Of a stretch of DNA of 64,000 bases, positions 53,101-63,195 are shown in pieces. The stretch is from NCBI RefSeq assembly GCF_029852145.1, contig NC_079973.1:14277921-14341920 (forward strand), in the 5' to 3' direction. The DNA comes from Microplitis mediator. Taxonomy: Eukaryota > Arthropoda > Insecta > Hymenoptera > Braconidae. The notes beneath the pieces were generated by a model. The model was given only the letters and a program-made list of their open reading frames with translations. It was not told the origin of the DNA and did no database searches. Both the position numbers and the translations under genes were made by a program. Numbering within the stretch: position 1 is the stretch's first letter; each line of letters begins with the position of its first letter.

Positions 53101-53553
53101 CCAGTGCTGCCTTACCTGCCAGTAGACATTCCGCAAGTCGTAGAGAAATACCGTTGCTGTATTTATCGGAACGTGCCATTCGCAACAACGCGGAAAATAG
53201 ATCACAACAAACCTGATATTGTGCTCTTCGATAAAACCGCTCGTGACATTTATGTCATTGAGTTTTCAGCTCCTGCTGAGTATAACATTACGGTTAAAGA
53301 AGAGCACAAACACGAGATATATCAGGATCTCCTGTTCGAAATTGGCAAACTTTACCCAGGTTACCGTGTCAAACTTGTCGTCCTCATTGTTGGCGTCCTA
53401 GGAGGGATGAAACAGTCTTTTGTATCTGCATTGGCTAGAATACCAACTTGTTCAGCGCAAGTTGAGCTTCTGGCATCGAGGATGCAAAAGGCTGTTATAC
53501 TCGGGTCCCTCCGTCTACTTAGGCAACGAAACTTGGCCTGCTGCGCATGCTGA
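50131..53553 (+). CDS. Dong/R4-type ORF: RT plus restriction-like endonuclease
   Basis: From the first ATG (50293) the ORF has 1,086 codons. The same frame is open upstream to 50131 and encodes FRWTEELRVDLLMCY running into the first Met, a tryptophan-containing motif I associate with the N-terminus of this element class, so the real protein probably starts upstream of the ATG, perhaps at a non-AUG codon. By residue from that ATG: basic N-terminus 1-300; RT about 300-620 with NYRPITCLN (about 377), DYRKAFDS (about 450), GDSLSPLL and catalytic YMDD (about 557); thumb with YKYLGIDG; CCHC-like CRVCKQHPETLMHLLSAC (about 884); and PD-(D/E)xK-like KPDIVLF...YVIEF (about 972-990). It would nick target DNA and reverse-transcribe at the nick. 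No frame breaks seen. Confidence 0.88.
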   Translation, partial: VQDNPEHRSAPHNRPFSDEGYPLAGRSTEIPNDDDPGEQRTAFRWTEELRVDLLMCYNNSEPERRGYMARMHALWSDMHPNHSHFSQQHLRDYASHLRRTRRSLLNNRRVSHRLSFPAQLHQERRRSSEDTDNDFERRQVCISKKIHYPKHPLDTENHELSLRIQEDSTLLTINQAVYDAASSLLPPARNNTSSPEAKMRSRIGQLSLKIDDLRKHVSRIQCVIEYVNARKAFTPKVRRIAAGLRYQHHTLNKENLLNIKEGSLNRLRALVTAKKSLEKKLKRLTDNSLFRLSPSRFLTPKTSVSGDPPSIERVEAFWSELYGDQPDVNRDTPALNDFEAFCRRHRNDNADEESPEVSVEEVRLALNNGKNWAAPGPDGINLFWWKKLTSTHSHLARIFTAFIRGNELIPCWLVEGRTVLIPKKGDLSDPKNYRPITCLNAAYKIFTKILNNRILQEIDPVWQQIYEQRGSKRGLSGCKENLLVDRCVIQDAVYYQRNLSMAWIDYRKAFDSTSHELILFLLKCLGVNRDTVGCIQRTMQLWRTRFHISCGNDKRVTEVVQYKRGVFQGDSLSPLLFCISLLPISVALRRTRGYSVGPPTDRKYSITHLLYMDDLKVYAPDEEHLQTALNIVGEYTRDVGMAFGLDKCAVVNLVRGKCSDLREDIELVDGSVIDHLDAGESYKYLGIDGSPMQDVSKIKTTLCSEYGRRLRKIWSSELSGKNKVSATNMLAVPVLLYSFGVLKWTRKELRDLDIKTRKVMNINRSMHPKSSVTRLYLSRHIGGRGLQSLECLHDRLVLGLTYEVVNFTADENDLLMQIVHSHENLQKGAFLYKAAKYAAKSLGLGRVNPLIELSKEEFKSVVRNAEQQKLLSTHMDKSMHSVFFKHVRDHGLSTQLTFSFLKSAGLMSETEGYIFACQDGVINTLEYRAKLLQMQLPDTSCRVCKQHPETLMHLLSACPVLARSAYVQCHNAALRALYYYLRHTHGIDKTPVLPYLPVDIPQVVEKYRCCIYRNVPFATTRKIDHNKPDIVLFDKTARDIYVIEFSAPAEYNITVKEEHKHEIYQDLLFEIGKLYPGYRVKLVVLIVGVLGGMKQSFVSALARIPTCSAQVELLASRMQKAVILGSLRLLRQRNLACCAC

Positions 53554-53655
53554 TCATCTTGTTGATGAAGCATCGCAGCAGTAACGATTTGGCGCTCAGC
53601 TGAGGCCCTCGGTAGAGTCGGACTACCGGGGATAACCCCCTGAGCATTTACTTAA

Positions 53656-53684
53656 AAAAGAAATAATAATAATAATAATAATAA
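53656..53684. repeat. (TAA)n between copies 2 and 3
   Basis: About 9 units, shorter than the other two tracts. Confidence 0.9.
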
Positions 53685-54692
53685 GGTTTACTCGAAAGAG
53701 TAAACCCTCTCATTGAACTCCCTAAGGAGGAATTTAAGGGGGTCATCAGGAATGCTGAGCAGCAAAAACTGCTCAGTATACACATGAACAAGTCCATGCA
53801 CAGCGTGTTCTTTAAACACGAGCGTGATCATGGCTTGTCTACCCAGCTGACGTTTTCCTTCCTGAAGTCAGCTGGCCTGATGTCCGAGACCGAAGGATAT
53901 ATTTTTGCCTGCCAAGATGGTGTAATCAATACCCTCGAATACCGTGTGAAAGTGCTGCAGATGCAGCTACCCGACACTTTGTGTAGGGTGTGTAAGGGAC
54001 GTCCTGAGACGCTTATGCATCTCTTGTCAGCATGTCCTGTGCTGGCAAGAAGTGCATACGTTCAGTGTCACAATGCTGCTCTGCGAGCACTTTATTACTA
54101 CCTTAGACACACGCACGGCATCGATAAAACACCAGTGCTGCCTTACCTGCCAGTAGACATTCCGCAAGTCGTAGAGAAATACCGTTGCTGTATTTATCGG
54201 AACGTGCCATTCGCAACAACGCGGAAAATCGATCACAATAAGTCTGATATTGTGTTCTTCGATAAAACCATTCGTGACATTTATGTCATTGAGTTCTCAG
54301 CACCTGCTGAGTATAACATAACGGTTAAAGAAGAGCACACACGCGAGATATATCAGGATCTCCTGTTTGAAATTGGCAAACTTTACCTAGGCTACCGTGT
54401 CAAGCTTGTCGTACTCATTGTTGGCGTCCTAGGAGGGATGAAGCAGTCGTTTGTGTCTGCACTGGCTAAAATACCAACTTATTCAGCGCAAGTTGAGTTT
54501 CTGGCATCGCGGATGCAAAGGGCTGTAATTCTTGGATCCCTCCGTCTCCTAAGGCAACGAAACTTGGCCTGCTGCGCATGCTGATCATCTTGTTGATGAA
54601 GCATCGCAGCAGTAATGATTTGGCGCTCAGGTGAGGCCCTCGGTAGAGTCGGACTACCGGGGGTAACCCACTGAGCATTTAACAAAAAAAAA
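53685..54692 (+). mobile_element. Dong/R4-type retrotransposon, copy 3, strongly 5'-truncated
   Basis: Begins at the position equivalent to about 52660 of copy 2 and keeps only the C-terminal third and 3' UTR (hairpin at 54641-54659). It is followed by a poly-A stretch and degenerate TAA units. Confidence 0.85.
53784..54584 (+). pseudogene. C-terminal ORF fragment of copy 3
   Basis: About 266 codons are open, spanning the CCHC-like motif (CRVCKGRPETLMHLLSAC) and the endonuclease-like segment (SDIVFFDK, YVIEFSAP). The PD of copies 1 and 2 reads SD here, a change at a putative catalytic motif. No RT domain. Confidence 0.8.
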
Positions 54693-55042
54693 AAAGAAAT
54701 AATAACGATAATAATATACCCTGCTTAAAAAATCCGATAGATTATTATAGCTGTACACTGTAAAAAGAGCGGTGCTAAAAATGGACACATTTTAACTCCG
54801 CCCGATGTTAAAATAAAATTACACCGGTGTAGGAGGAGTAATTCACCGGTGTTAAAAATGCCGGTGTTAAATCGGGGTAACCAGTGTAAAAACGGAGTAA
54901 TATCGGTGTAAAAGCGGAGTAATACCGGTGTAAAAGCAGGGTAAACTGTGTCCGCTTGGAGTATTAACTTTAAAGATTATAAAACACAAAAATTATCAGT
55001 TCTTCTTGAAAATTAAGAAACTATATCATTTATTAACAAGTA

Positions 55043-55533
55043 CACTGTAAAAAATTCGCGGAGTGAATGCGGAGTGAATGCAGAGTGAATGAATTTTTAA
55101 TGATTCACTCCCCTTGGAGTGAAATTCACTCCGTAGGGGAGTTTTCGCGGAGTAGATAATTTTTTATTAATTTAAGTGAAATTCACTCCGGAGGGAGTTT
55201 TGTAAATATTATTAATAAAAAATAATTCCACTCAATAAAATCGAAGTAAAAACTCGCGTATTACATAATTGATCAGTTGATACGCACACACATATTCAGA
55301 CACACACGCGCACTCGCACACACACGCACGCACGCACACATTTTCACACAAGCACAAAATCGAACACACACACGCACACATTTGTACACACACGCACACA
55401 TTGGCACACACGCACAAATTTGCACACAAGCACACAATCGAACACACCCACGCACAAATTTGCACACACGCACACATTTGCATACACGCACAAATTTGCA
55501 CACACGTACACATTTGTACACACGCACAAATTT

Positions 55534-55600
<67 letters not shown>

Positions 55601-55842
55601 TTGTTTAGCAGTTTAATATAAATTAGTATAAATTTATTTAAGTATTAAAACTCCGGACCGGAGTGAATTGGGAGTGAAATAGAATCCACGTCACTCCGCA
55701 ATCACTCCGCTAAAAAAACTCTCAATTCACTCTGCATGCGGAGTAATTTTTTTCAAAACTTCGGAACTCCGAGTGGCGGAGTGAATGCGGAGTGAATTCG
55801 GATTTAATCCCACTCCGAATTCACTCCGGATTTTTTACAGTG
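55043..55842. mobile_element. TA-flanked MITE, CACTGTAAAAAAT ends, GAGTGAATTCACTC words
   Basis: The left end CACTGTAAAAAATTCGCGG and the right end CCGGATTTTTTACAGTG are flanked by TA (55041-55042 and 55843-55844). GGAGTGAATTCACTCC-type words fill both halves. The centre is a CA-rich array. A second, right-half copy with the same order is at 62140-63408. Confidence 0.8.
55283..55602. repeat. CA-rich array with ACACGCACAAATTTGC units
   Basis: Irregular 16-24 bp units (CACACGCACAAATTTG and CACACATTTG variants) grade into pure (CA)n at about 55535-55596. The open frames seen on both strands here are a simple-sequence effect. Confidence 0.9.
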
Positions 55843-56015
55843 TATAGTGATCGGGTAAGTAAAAATATTCACAAATAAAAATATTTTAACACCCATAAAG
55901 ATTATCTACACTGGTGGTGGCGTTATTTTCACACTGCTTTCGGTGTTGAAATTTAACACCGCCGATTTTAACACCTACACCGCTTGGACTTACCCCGGTG
56001 ATTTTCCACAGTGTA

Positions 56016-58337
56016 TGTATAAGACCCTATTCTTAACTATAGCACTTCTTATAGAACTCATTCATTCTTATAAAATTTGTATGGGAATTTATAAGAATCT
56101 ATTGGAATCTATGAGATTTTCTAAACAGGGTAGATTCATGAATTTATTTTAATTTTCTTGATATTTGAAACATTCCAATGCGCTCCCGTAATATGATGTC
56201 ACAAGAATTTTGATGGTTTCTAATGCCAAAATATTTTCGATTTTATCCAGTAAATAAGGAAAATTTCTTATCATTTTAAGAGTTATTTTATTACTTTTAT
56301 TCAATACTATAAATATTTAGTCAAGACAACTAAAACATAAAGCTGTCAAACTTTTATTAACTGTTGACATTTTAAAACAAAAGACAGTAAATAAATAGTA
56401 AACAAAACATAATCAATTCTGTAACTTAATATATTTTTTATAAATATTGCCCATAAATAAAAATATTACAAGTCCATGATTTTATCTAGTTTAGTCCTTG
56501 CAAATTTTCAGAACTAGAATTTTTTTAAGTTCAACCATCAATCTAGTTTTGTCTGCCCGTAACTCAATCGTTTTTTGAAACAACAGATCAAAAACAGCTT
56601 AAAATTTTTATAAAAGATAAAAAACAGATCAAATCGTCCAATTAGACTAAAATCAGATCAATTTTTTCGACCCGGGTGGAATTTTTTTTCCGTGAAGGAT
56701 TAGTCGATTATGTACTTATCCTCGCAACTTTAAAATCACTGTGGAAATACTCAGGAAACTTTTTTTGCCATGCTGGTTCCAGCGTGTTTCCAGAGTGTAT
56801 TTGTTCCATTTTACCATCAAGTTATTTTAAAAATTTATCAATTAGAAAAAAAAAATCATATTCAAATATTTTTAGTGGCCATATTTGCCCCAGGCATAAA
56901 GAATCAGCCCAAAAAGGAATAAGTATATTAAATTTTTTATACTTTGGCGATGAAAATGTGAAAAAATCTTTTTTTCAAAATTTTCGGCTGGCCCGTTTTG
57001 CCCCCGGTACAATGCGTAGGACAAAAGATGCTCAAATATATCAAATTTATGGTAATCAGAAGAAAAACAGAAAATAAATTGTTTGGTCAGATTTTGGTGG
57101 GAGCTTTTTTGCTTCATCCTCCCCGACGTAGATATATACAAATAATATGTACACAAAACAAGAAAGAGGAAACAGGCAGTGCGGCCCCCTCTCTCACTCA
57201 CTCTTTCTCGCTCATTTACGTCGCACTTTTTCATAACGTTTCACTTTTTCTGTGATAAGTCCTCATCGCAAACACCCGTAAAGAAGCTTCGCTTTAAAAA
57301 AAATAAAAAAATTTAATAGCAATTGAAAACTTGTCTTTTTTTATTTAAATAGAAGTAACTGAAATACTCTACATTGTAGATGTCATTATGATAGCATGTC
57401 ATTTGTAATTTTAATCATAGCGAGGAGTCTTCGTGTCATGAGAATAACGCAGAAAGTTTCGTCGCAAAATTAACTCATTTATTATTCCGTTTGTATAAGT
57501 CGTGTGGTACATATTAGCTATTAAATGTTTCTTTGTAGTTGGCTGCAACAGATTTCATAGAAAATAGTCTACCTTAATTTCCATAAATTACTGTATCATT
57601 ATATTAAATTGGAGTTTTCATTCGGCCTTCGTAATAACTTTCAAGTTTCACTTTAAAGTTCTAGAATATCAGATTAGAGGTCTGTGACCTCTTACACTTG
57701 TATACTTAGTCAGTCTTTATGCAACCACCAAAAGGAAACAATCTAAATCCTTATCTTGCCCGACATAAATCAAAGACCCACCAAAGATCCACCAAAGTAA
57801 GAAATATTTTTAAAAATAAATAATCATTACTAGCATTTTTATAATACGTGAGTATTGAATTTTAATGAATTAATTATATGTGTACCTAAATGAAAAACGT
57901 CATATATAAATTCAATTGATTGTGATTTTCATTGACTTTGGTTATAGAAAAAAAAAAATTTACAAGGATCAAGTACACGCAACTTGTTTGTGTACATGGG
58001 AATTCCAGCGTATATGACGTAATGCACGTAATTGTCCGGTGTACATATATTAGGAGTATATGTAAGATAAGACGTGGAATTCGAAGTGCAAGTACTTACG
58101 GTACTTTTTTTGTTTCTTCACTTAGGTGGTTATGAATAAAGGTACGGTGAAAGTAAATATAATACAGTACAAACGAAACCTTCTTTTCATTTACCATTGA
58201 CCAGCAAAATCAGGAATTATAATTTCATATTATAATTCCTAGTAGTATTAATAAGTAATGAATAAATATTTATAAATTTACTTAATTCACAATTTTCATA
58301 TTTTTTAGATCCACCGATGAATTGAAAAAATATTTCA
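56016..58337. other. Intergenic, OR 5' flank; no gene recognised
   Basis: 56480-56670 has CAGATCAAAAACAG-type words and ends near GACCCGGG. Short open frames at 56676-57255 on both strands show no known domain. 57300-58337 is AT-rich and should hold the promoter of the downstream receptor gene; no specific element could be assigned. Confidence 0.35.
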
Positions 58338-59123
58338 ATGGATTTTGAAAAATTTGTAGACAATATTTTCAGTGCTATAATTCATGTTAAATTTTGGAAA
58401 AAAAATTCATCTTTAACGTTGAGTAAAAATATAATAAACATTTTTCTAAATATAGTTTTGTTAACTTTGACCTCGTTGCTTGTTATATCGGAAACTATTG
58501 ATATATCTAACAGCTATGACTTGACAAGTTTCGCGGGTCATTTGAATCCAATGTTATTTCATTCGGTTGGATTATTCAAATGGATTTGTATAATTATAAA
58601 AATGAATGACATTGAAGATATTCTGTTAAGAATGAAACGTTGTCACAGAATTTGTCTCAAATATAATGAAAATGGGAAAGGTAAAAATCGAAAATCATAA
58701 ACCTGTGCTGATTAATCGAATAATAATTATTACAGAGCTTTATCAATACAATCTACAAATAATGAATTTTCAACATAAAACGATAAAATTTTCCCAAATA
58801 TGGTTTTTTATTTGTTTATCGGGTGTAATACAATGGTGTATTAATCCTATTGTATACGATTATTACAATGTTTATATTTTAAAAATTGTAAACACAAATT
58901 ATACCCGAAATTTACCGTATCCAGGAGTTTACCCATGGATTATTGACAGTAATTACAAATATATAATGACATTTGCTTTTCAGTTAACTAGCGCAATTAT
59001 GAGTTCCCTTGAAATTGCATTCAGCGATATACTAAATGTTTTTTTCTTGTATAATATATCGTTCAATATTCAATTGTTGAATGATACTTTAATTAAAGAG
59101 AAAGATGTTTTATTATCTCTAAG
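58338..59123 (+). CDS. Odorant receptor (7tm_6), first two exons
   Basis: Exon 1 is 58338-58680 from ATG (MDFEKFVDNIFSAI). A 55-bp GT-AG intron (58681-58735, phase 1) follows, then exon 2 58736-59123 with an AAG|GTGAAT donor (phase 2). The 243 codons cover the N-terminal half: hydrophobic stretches at about residues 33-50 (TM1), 65-85 (TM2), 135-155 (TM3) and 195-225 (TM4), the last with SLEIAFSDILNVFFLYNIS. The phase-2 exit equals the phase at which the first recognised exon of the receptor at 34652 is entered, and 243 plus 184 codons gives the usual OR length of about 400, so the two genes seem to share one exon plan. No later exons occur before 64000. A tandem OR array is inferred. Confidence 0.75.
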
Positions 59124-59145
59124 GTGAATAAACGATAAGAAATAT

Positions 59146-59370
59146 CCCAGTAAACACATTGACATAGATTTGACGTCAGAGTGACGTTACGCTATGTCAT
59201 CATTTACGTAAGATATAAGTTATGAATGAGTCAGGTTTGACTCATTAGTTCGCACTTTCTTACGTAAGATTATGATGCAAAACTAATGACGAATACGTGA
59301 CGTAAATGTGATGTCTGTGTGACATTCTATGACGTCAATATGACATATGGGTGATGTCAAAATTACTAAT
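59146..59370. mobile_element. TGACGTCA-word repeat within OR intron 2
   Basis: Starts TAT-CCCAGTAAACACATTGACAT, about 20 bp after the exon-2 donor. The words TGACGTCA, TTACGTAAGA and ATGTCAT recur in both orientations. A related word block is at 61030-61315. Confidence 0.5.
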
Positions 59371-59439
59371 CTGGAAAAAATATTAAAAAAAAAGAAAAAA
59401 AAATTGAAACATCGAATTTTTGAGTTGATTATTATCGCG

Positions 59440-59585
59440 CAAACCCATTACAAATTTAGAAACACGATTTAATAACATAAGATAATGAAAAGATCCTGGG
59501 CGTCGGCTGGGCTCGAGAACACGGCTCCTCTTGGCTGGTAATCCTGAACGCTGCTCACTGGTCTCCATCATGAAAGTTGGAGCTT
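59440..59585 (-). mobile_element. Possible tRNA-derived SINE
   Basis: On the - strand, GACCAGTGAGCAGCGTTCAG (A-box-like) and, 40 nt on, TTCTCGAGCCC (degenerate B box). Confidence 0.35.
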
Positions 59586-59616
59586 AGTGTTTAATTGATG
59601 TATTTATAGTTAAATG

Positions 59617-60745
59617 CCGGAAAAAACGGAGTTTATCAGTTTTTGTGGTGGTTATTTACAAAATTTTAAAAAATTCCATGAACATTTATGACATTTTATA
59701 AAGCTTCATAAAATTTTGTAAAAACTCAATATTGTATAACATTTTTTAGAAGCAATAATACTGTTGGAACAGGATGATAATTTTATAGAATCTTACGAAT
59801 TCTTATAAAATTCTTTGACATCTTATAAGAATTCTCATAAAATACTAAAAGCATTCGATCAAATTTTATGAAATTTAACTCGAGAACAAAAAAAAAAATC
59901 ATTTTAAACAAATTTTCCGAAATTGTGATATACTTAGTAAAAATTTTTGTAATTTGTTACATACTGGAAAATTTCCAATCTTAATTAAAATATTTTTAAA
60001 TATTTAATTGTCTATTAATGTCCAGGTTTGGCCTCATTGGAGTATCGATAGACCCCCCCGGTCGTCGATTATTCGATTAATTATCATTTGTAATTAATTT
60101 TCGCGATTTAATTTATTTCACGACACGGTCTCCATATTATTTATTATAGCAGGTGAATGGTAGGAAAATCGGCAGGAAACCCGAACTGCCGTTGGGCGCT
60201 CAGGATTATAGGACACGGTGGAACTGCTAGTAAGCGCTCGCCCCTGGGTATTAATAGGGCTATGGATAGGTCATAGTGTAGGTGAAAATATTGGGGTGCC
60301 AAATGGCACCCCACAATAAGGTTGAATTAATTTAGAATTAATTCTGTAGCTTATTAATGATGGAGAGCAGAGGTTCGAGCTCCATGAGCTCTCTCGAAGA
60401 ACTGACTATTTAGTCGTTATAAAAATATAATAAAGCAACAGAATTGACAAATTGTTGACGCCGCATCTCAGGTTCTCTGTGAGAGAGTCGTCGTGGCCCG
60501 GGTCTCATGCATCGTCATCTGTTTAGACTTTCCGCGAGCCACGGCGACTCTCTTATCGTAGACGATTTCCGTTACATCGGATAAAATTAATTTATTAAAA
60601 ATAATTTATTTTATTTAATCGATGAAATATTACGGGAACGTAACAATTTTTTTTTTTTTTTGCTGTGGTGTGAAATTCATAAAATTTTATAAAACTTTGC
60701 GAAATATTAAATAATTCCACAAAATCGTATGAAATTTCCTCGATT
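59617..60745. repeat. AAATTTTATAAAATTT-word element with a GC-richer insertion
   Basis: 59617 CCGGAAAAAACGG and 59660-59880 AAATTTTATAAAA words resume at 60675-60740 after an unrelated, less AT-rich insert (about 60010-60660). That insert includes a GGTTCGAGCTCC string near 60370 and a TTACATCGG...CGTAACA end. The nature of the insert was not resolved; no LTR pair or duplicated target was found. Confidence 0.4.
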
Positions 60746-61029
60746 GAAAAATTTCGATACTGAACTTTATAATCTTAATATTAAAAGAGTTCAAACTTTC
60801 GCAATATTTTCTTTGCCATCCTAAATGATAGGATTTTCGGTATATTATCATTTAAAAAATTGAACTTGATTTCTTCTACTTACGCTAAATATTTAATCTA
60901 AAATATCTAAATAGTCTATTATCGAGTTTATCGATTACTTTGGCCTTAGAAAAATTTGACGTTCAGTTGTTATTTGCACAATTTTGAAAATTCATTCTAT
61001 GATTGTTTTTCTTTTTAATAAATTGATGA

Positions 61030-61318
61030 TAAAAAACTATGACTTGAAAATTACATCAGTATCGCGTGAAATACTGACGTGCCACTGATGTAAAGAGATG
61101 ATTTCAGAGTGACATCCATATTACGTATAACCGAGACTTTGCTGCTGACATAAATGTATGATTTTAAAACTAAGTCATTATGATATACGATAATGACTTC
61201 ATTTCTACGTAACAACGTGACAGATCTTATGACAAGTGTACGTAATATATAAGTCATGACTGTGACGTCATACAAGAGTCATGATTTACATCAATATGAT
61301 GTCACAAGTTTATGCATC
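61030..61318. repeat. TGACGTCA/ATGACTT-word repeat
   Basis: Dense TGATGTCAC, TGACGTCAT, ATGACTT and ACGTAA words in both orientations, ending directly at ATA-CCCCGGGG of the next element. Related to 59146-59370. Confidence 0.55.
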
Positions 61319-61321
61319 ATA

Positions 61322-61470
61322 CCCCGGGGAAAACGATTTAGATCTGACCATATACAATTATATCTGATCAGATCTAGCCAGATCTTTAAATTGACTCTAT
61401 CTGACGAGATCTGGACAGATCTGATCAGATATAATTACATGTGGTCAGATCTAAACCTTTTTTCCCGGGA
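61322..61470. mobile_element. Short palindromic AGATCT MITE, second copy
   Basis: Matches 36039-36178 throughout, including the TCTGACGAGATCTGGACA core and TTTTTTCCCGGG right end. It is followed by GGATCCC and a SINE exactly as at 36185. Confidence 0.75.
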
Positions 61471-61693
61471 TCCCTAATAAAAAAAAAAATTAAATTGCAA
61501 AAAAAAAAGATAGTTTTAATTCGATCCGAAATGTAATCTAACTTATTAGAAACGTTACTTAGAAGAGTTATACATGAATTTGATTGATGAAAAAATCTCG
61601 ATGACTGCTGGGCTCGAACCTGCATCCTTCAGATCCGAAGTCTTTGACGCTATCCACTGCGCTGACCCACGCATGCGATCGTGTAAATGTAAA
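61471..61693 (-). mobile_element. tRNA-derived SINE, copy 3
   Basis: Collinear with 36185-36414, including B box GGTTCGAGCCC (about 61612-61622) and A-box-like TCAGCGCAGTGG (about 61657-61668), both on the - strand. It is followed by AGATATAAC words as in the 36-kb copy. Confidence 0.75.
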
Positions 61694-62136
61694 TAACCAG
61701 ATATGAACAATTTTTATGACTATATCTGAGCAGATATAACAAGATCTGATCATGTTAATTTTTGTATTCAGATATAGTTATCTAATCAGATTTTACGAGT
61801 TATGCGCAGAGCTGACCAGATATAAACAATTTTCTATAAAAATAAGACATATCGTCCCCTTTCTACGTAAACCTCGTATCCGTAAAATCGTATTTTTTGA
61901 GAAATCAATAAAAACATTTTTTATTACTTAACTTTTGTAAATAGTTCAAATAAATTAGAAATTTATGCTCTTTATTTATTACATTGATGGAATTAAACAC
62001 AGATTATACCAGCCGCATCGATATTCTCGTATTATTCATAAGTTTGTGTAGATACGCGTTTTCGTATCAAATATCCTTGTGACTTTTTCGTAGATAAGAG
62101 TTTATGAATCAAAAAAAATTTTTTTTTTATTCATAA

Positions 62137-62290
62137 ACGCAATCGCGCACTCGCACACATATGCGCACACGCACACCCACACACGTCTACTTACACACAC
62201 GCACTCGCACACACGCACTCACACACACACGCACGCACATACACGCTCGTGCACACACTTGCACACACGCGCACATACTCGCACAGACAC
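62137..62290. repeat. CA-rich array (second)
   Basis: CACACGCACTCGCA-type units; counterpart of 55283-55602. Confidence 0.85.
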
Positions 62291-62311
62291 ACTGTTTAAC
62301 AGTTTAATATA

Positions 62312-63195
62312 GGGGAAAGGGATTGGGCAAAATGGGCCCCTCAAAACTTTTATCATGAAATGTGTTTGGGGCGGGGGGAGGGGCAAAATGTGACATTGAG
62401 GCAAAATGGTCCCCCAAAGATTTTTAACATGAAAGGTGTTGTGGGGGGGGGGGTAAATGGGTTGCCTAGACTTTGAAAACCTACGAATATTTTTTAGCCA
62501 AATGGGTTCTTCAAATTATTTTAACAGAAATGATTAAAGAATTATGATAAGAGCACACTAGGTTACGAGTTCAACAGCATTACTAACTATAATTTTGATA
62601 CACAGTAAAAAATATTGTGTATCTGTGTTAAAAATGGTCCGTGTTAAATTTTTTGTGTTGATTATTTTGTGTCAAATCAACACAATTCTCTGTGTTACTT
62701 TATAATTTTCAATCGATTCACTCTCCAACACTTTAAAAGTGTTACTTAGTATAAAAATCGATATTATCAACATTTATTAAGTGTTACTTTAAAATCAACA
62801 CAAAAAAGTGTTGGAATTTTAACACAAATTTTGTGTTGAAATTCAATACAAATAGTCTGTGTTGAAAAATGACACAAATATTGTGTGGACCGTTTCTAAC
62901 ACACAGAATGTGTTGAATTTAACACAATATTTTTTACTGTGTAGACACAGCAAATTAACACCACAAACTCAGCAGAAGGAAAAAAAAGTAAAACAAGCTG
63001 AAGAACTCACCCTATAAAAATTTTTTTAAGGGGGCCCATTTTACCCCCCATTTTAAAATTTTTTATTTATTTTTAATGGACAGAACAAATTAAGGTCAAA
63101 TACTTGGCAAGGGAATAAAAAAAAGTAAAACAAGTTAAAAAAACTGAGGATTTGAAAATTATGTTCTTAGGGGGCCCATTTTGCCCCCCTTCCCC
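62312..63195. mobile_element. TA-flanked element with GGGGAAAGGG ends and GGGCAAAATGGGCCCC words
   Basis: GGGGAAAGGGATTGGGCAAA at 62312 and the inverted ...TTTGCCCCCCTTCCCC end at 63195 lie at a TA in the host MITE, judged against the uninterrupted copy at 55610. GGCAAAATGGGCCCC variants occur on both sides. A smaller MITE (62601-62941) is inserted inside. Confidence 0.7.
62601..62941. mobile_element. 341-bp TA-flanked MITE, CACAGTAAAAAATATTGTG ends
   Basis: CACAGTAAAAAATATTGTGT at 62601 and its exact complement ending at 62941 are flanked by TA. The whole interior is GTGTTAA/AACACA/ACACAAA words in both orientations. Confidence 0.85.

Larger units (their letters stand above)
49984..53655 (+). 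mobile_element. Dong/R4-type non-LTR retrotransposon, copy 2, near full length
   Basis: About 3.67 kb, bounded by (TAA)n on both sides. It opens with a GCCCACGGTGC...GCACCGTGGGC hairpin (49984-50044), has one long ORF and a roughly 100-bp 3' UTR with the CGGTAG/CTACCG hairpin at 53610-53628. Dong of Bombyx is known to lie in TAA repeats, and R4-clade elements carry a C-terminal restriction-like endonuclease, as here. No frame breaks were seen, so it may be competent. Confidence 0.88.
54756..56013. mobile_element. TA-flanked MITE, CACTGTAAAAA ends, GGTGTTAACACC words
   Basis: CACTGTAAAAAGAGCGGTG at 54756 and the inverted right end ...TTTTCCACAGTG at 56013 are each flanked by TA. ACACCGGTGT, GGTGTTAA and GGTGTAAAA words fill 54770-54950 and 55890-56000. 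A second element (55043-55842) is inserted in the middle. Confidence 0.75.

Noticed and set aside
47943..54685. Multiple antisense and alternate-frame ORFs of 60-120 codons
   Set aside because: Shadows of the GC-richer RT ORF; the same shadows appear in each copy.
55232..55621. Long Thr/His-rich and Cys/Val-rich frames on both strands
   Set aside because: They are translations of a CA-rich simple array and occur in several frames at once.
60010..60660. Solo LTR
   Set aside because: Less AT-rich with an ACGTAACA end, but no start with a matching duplicated flank could be found.
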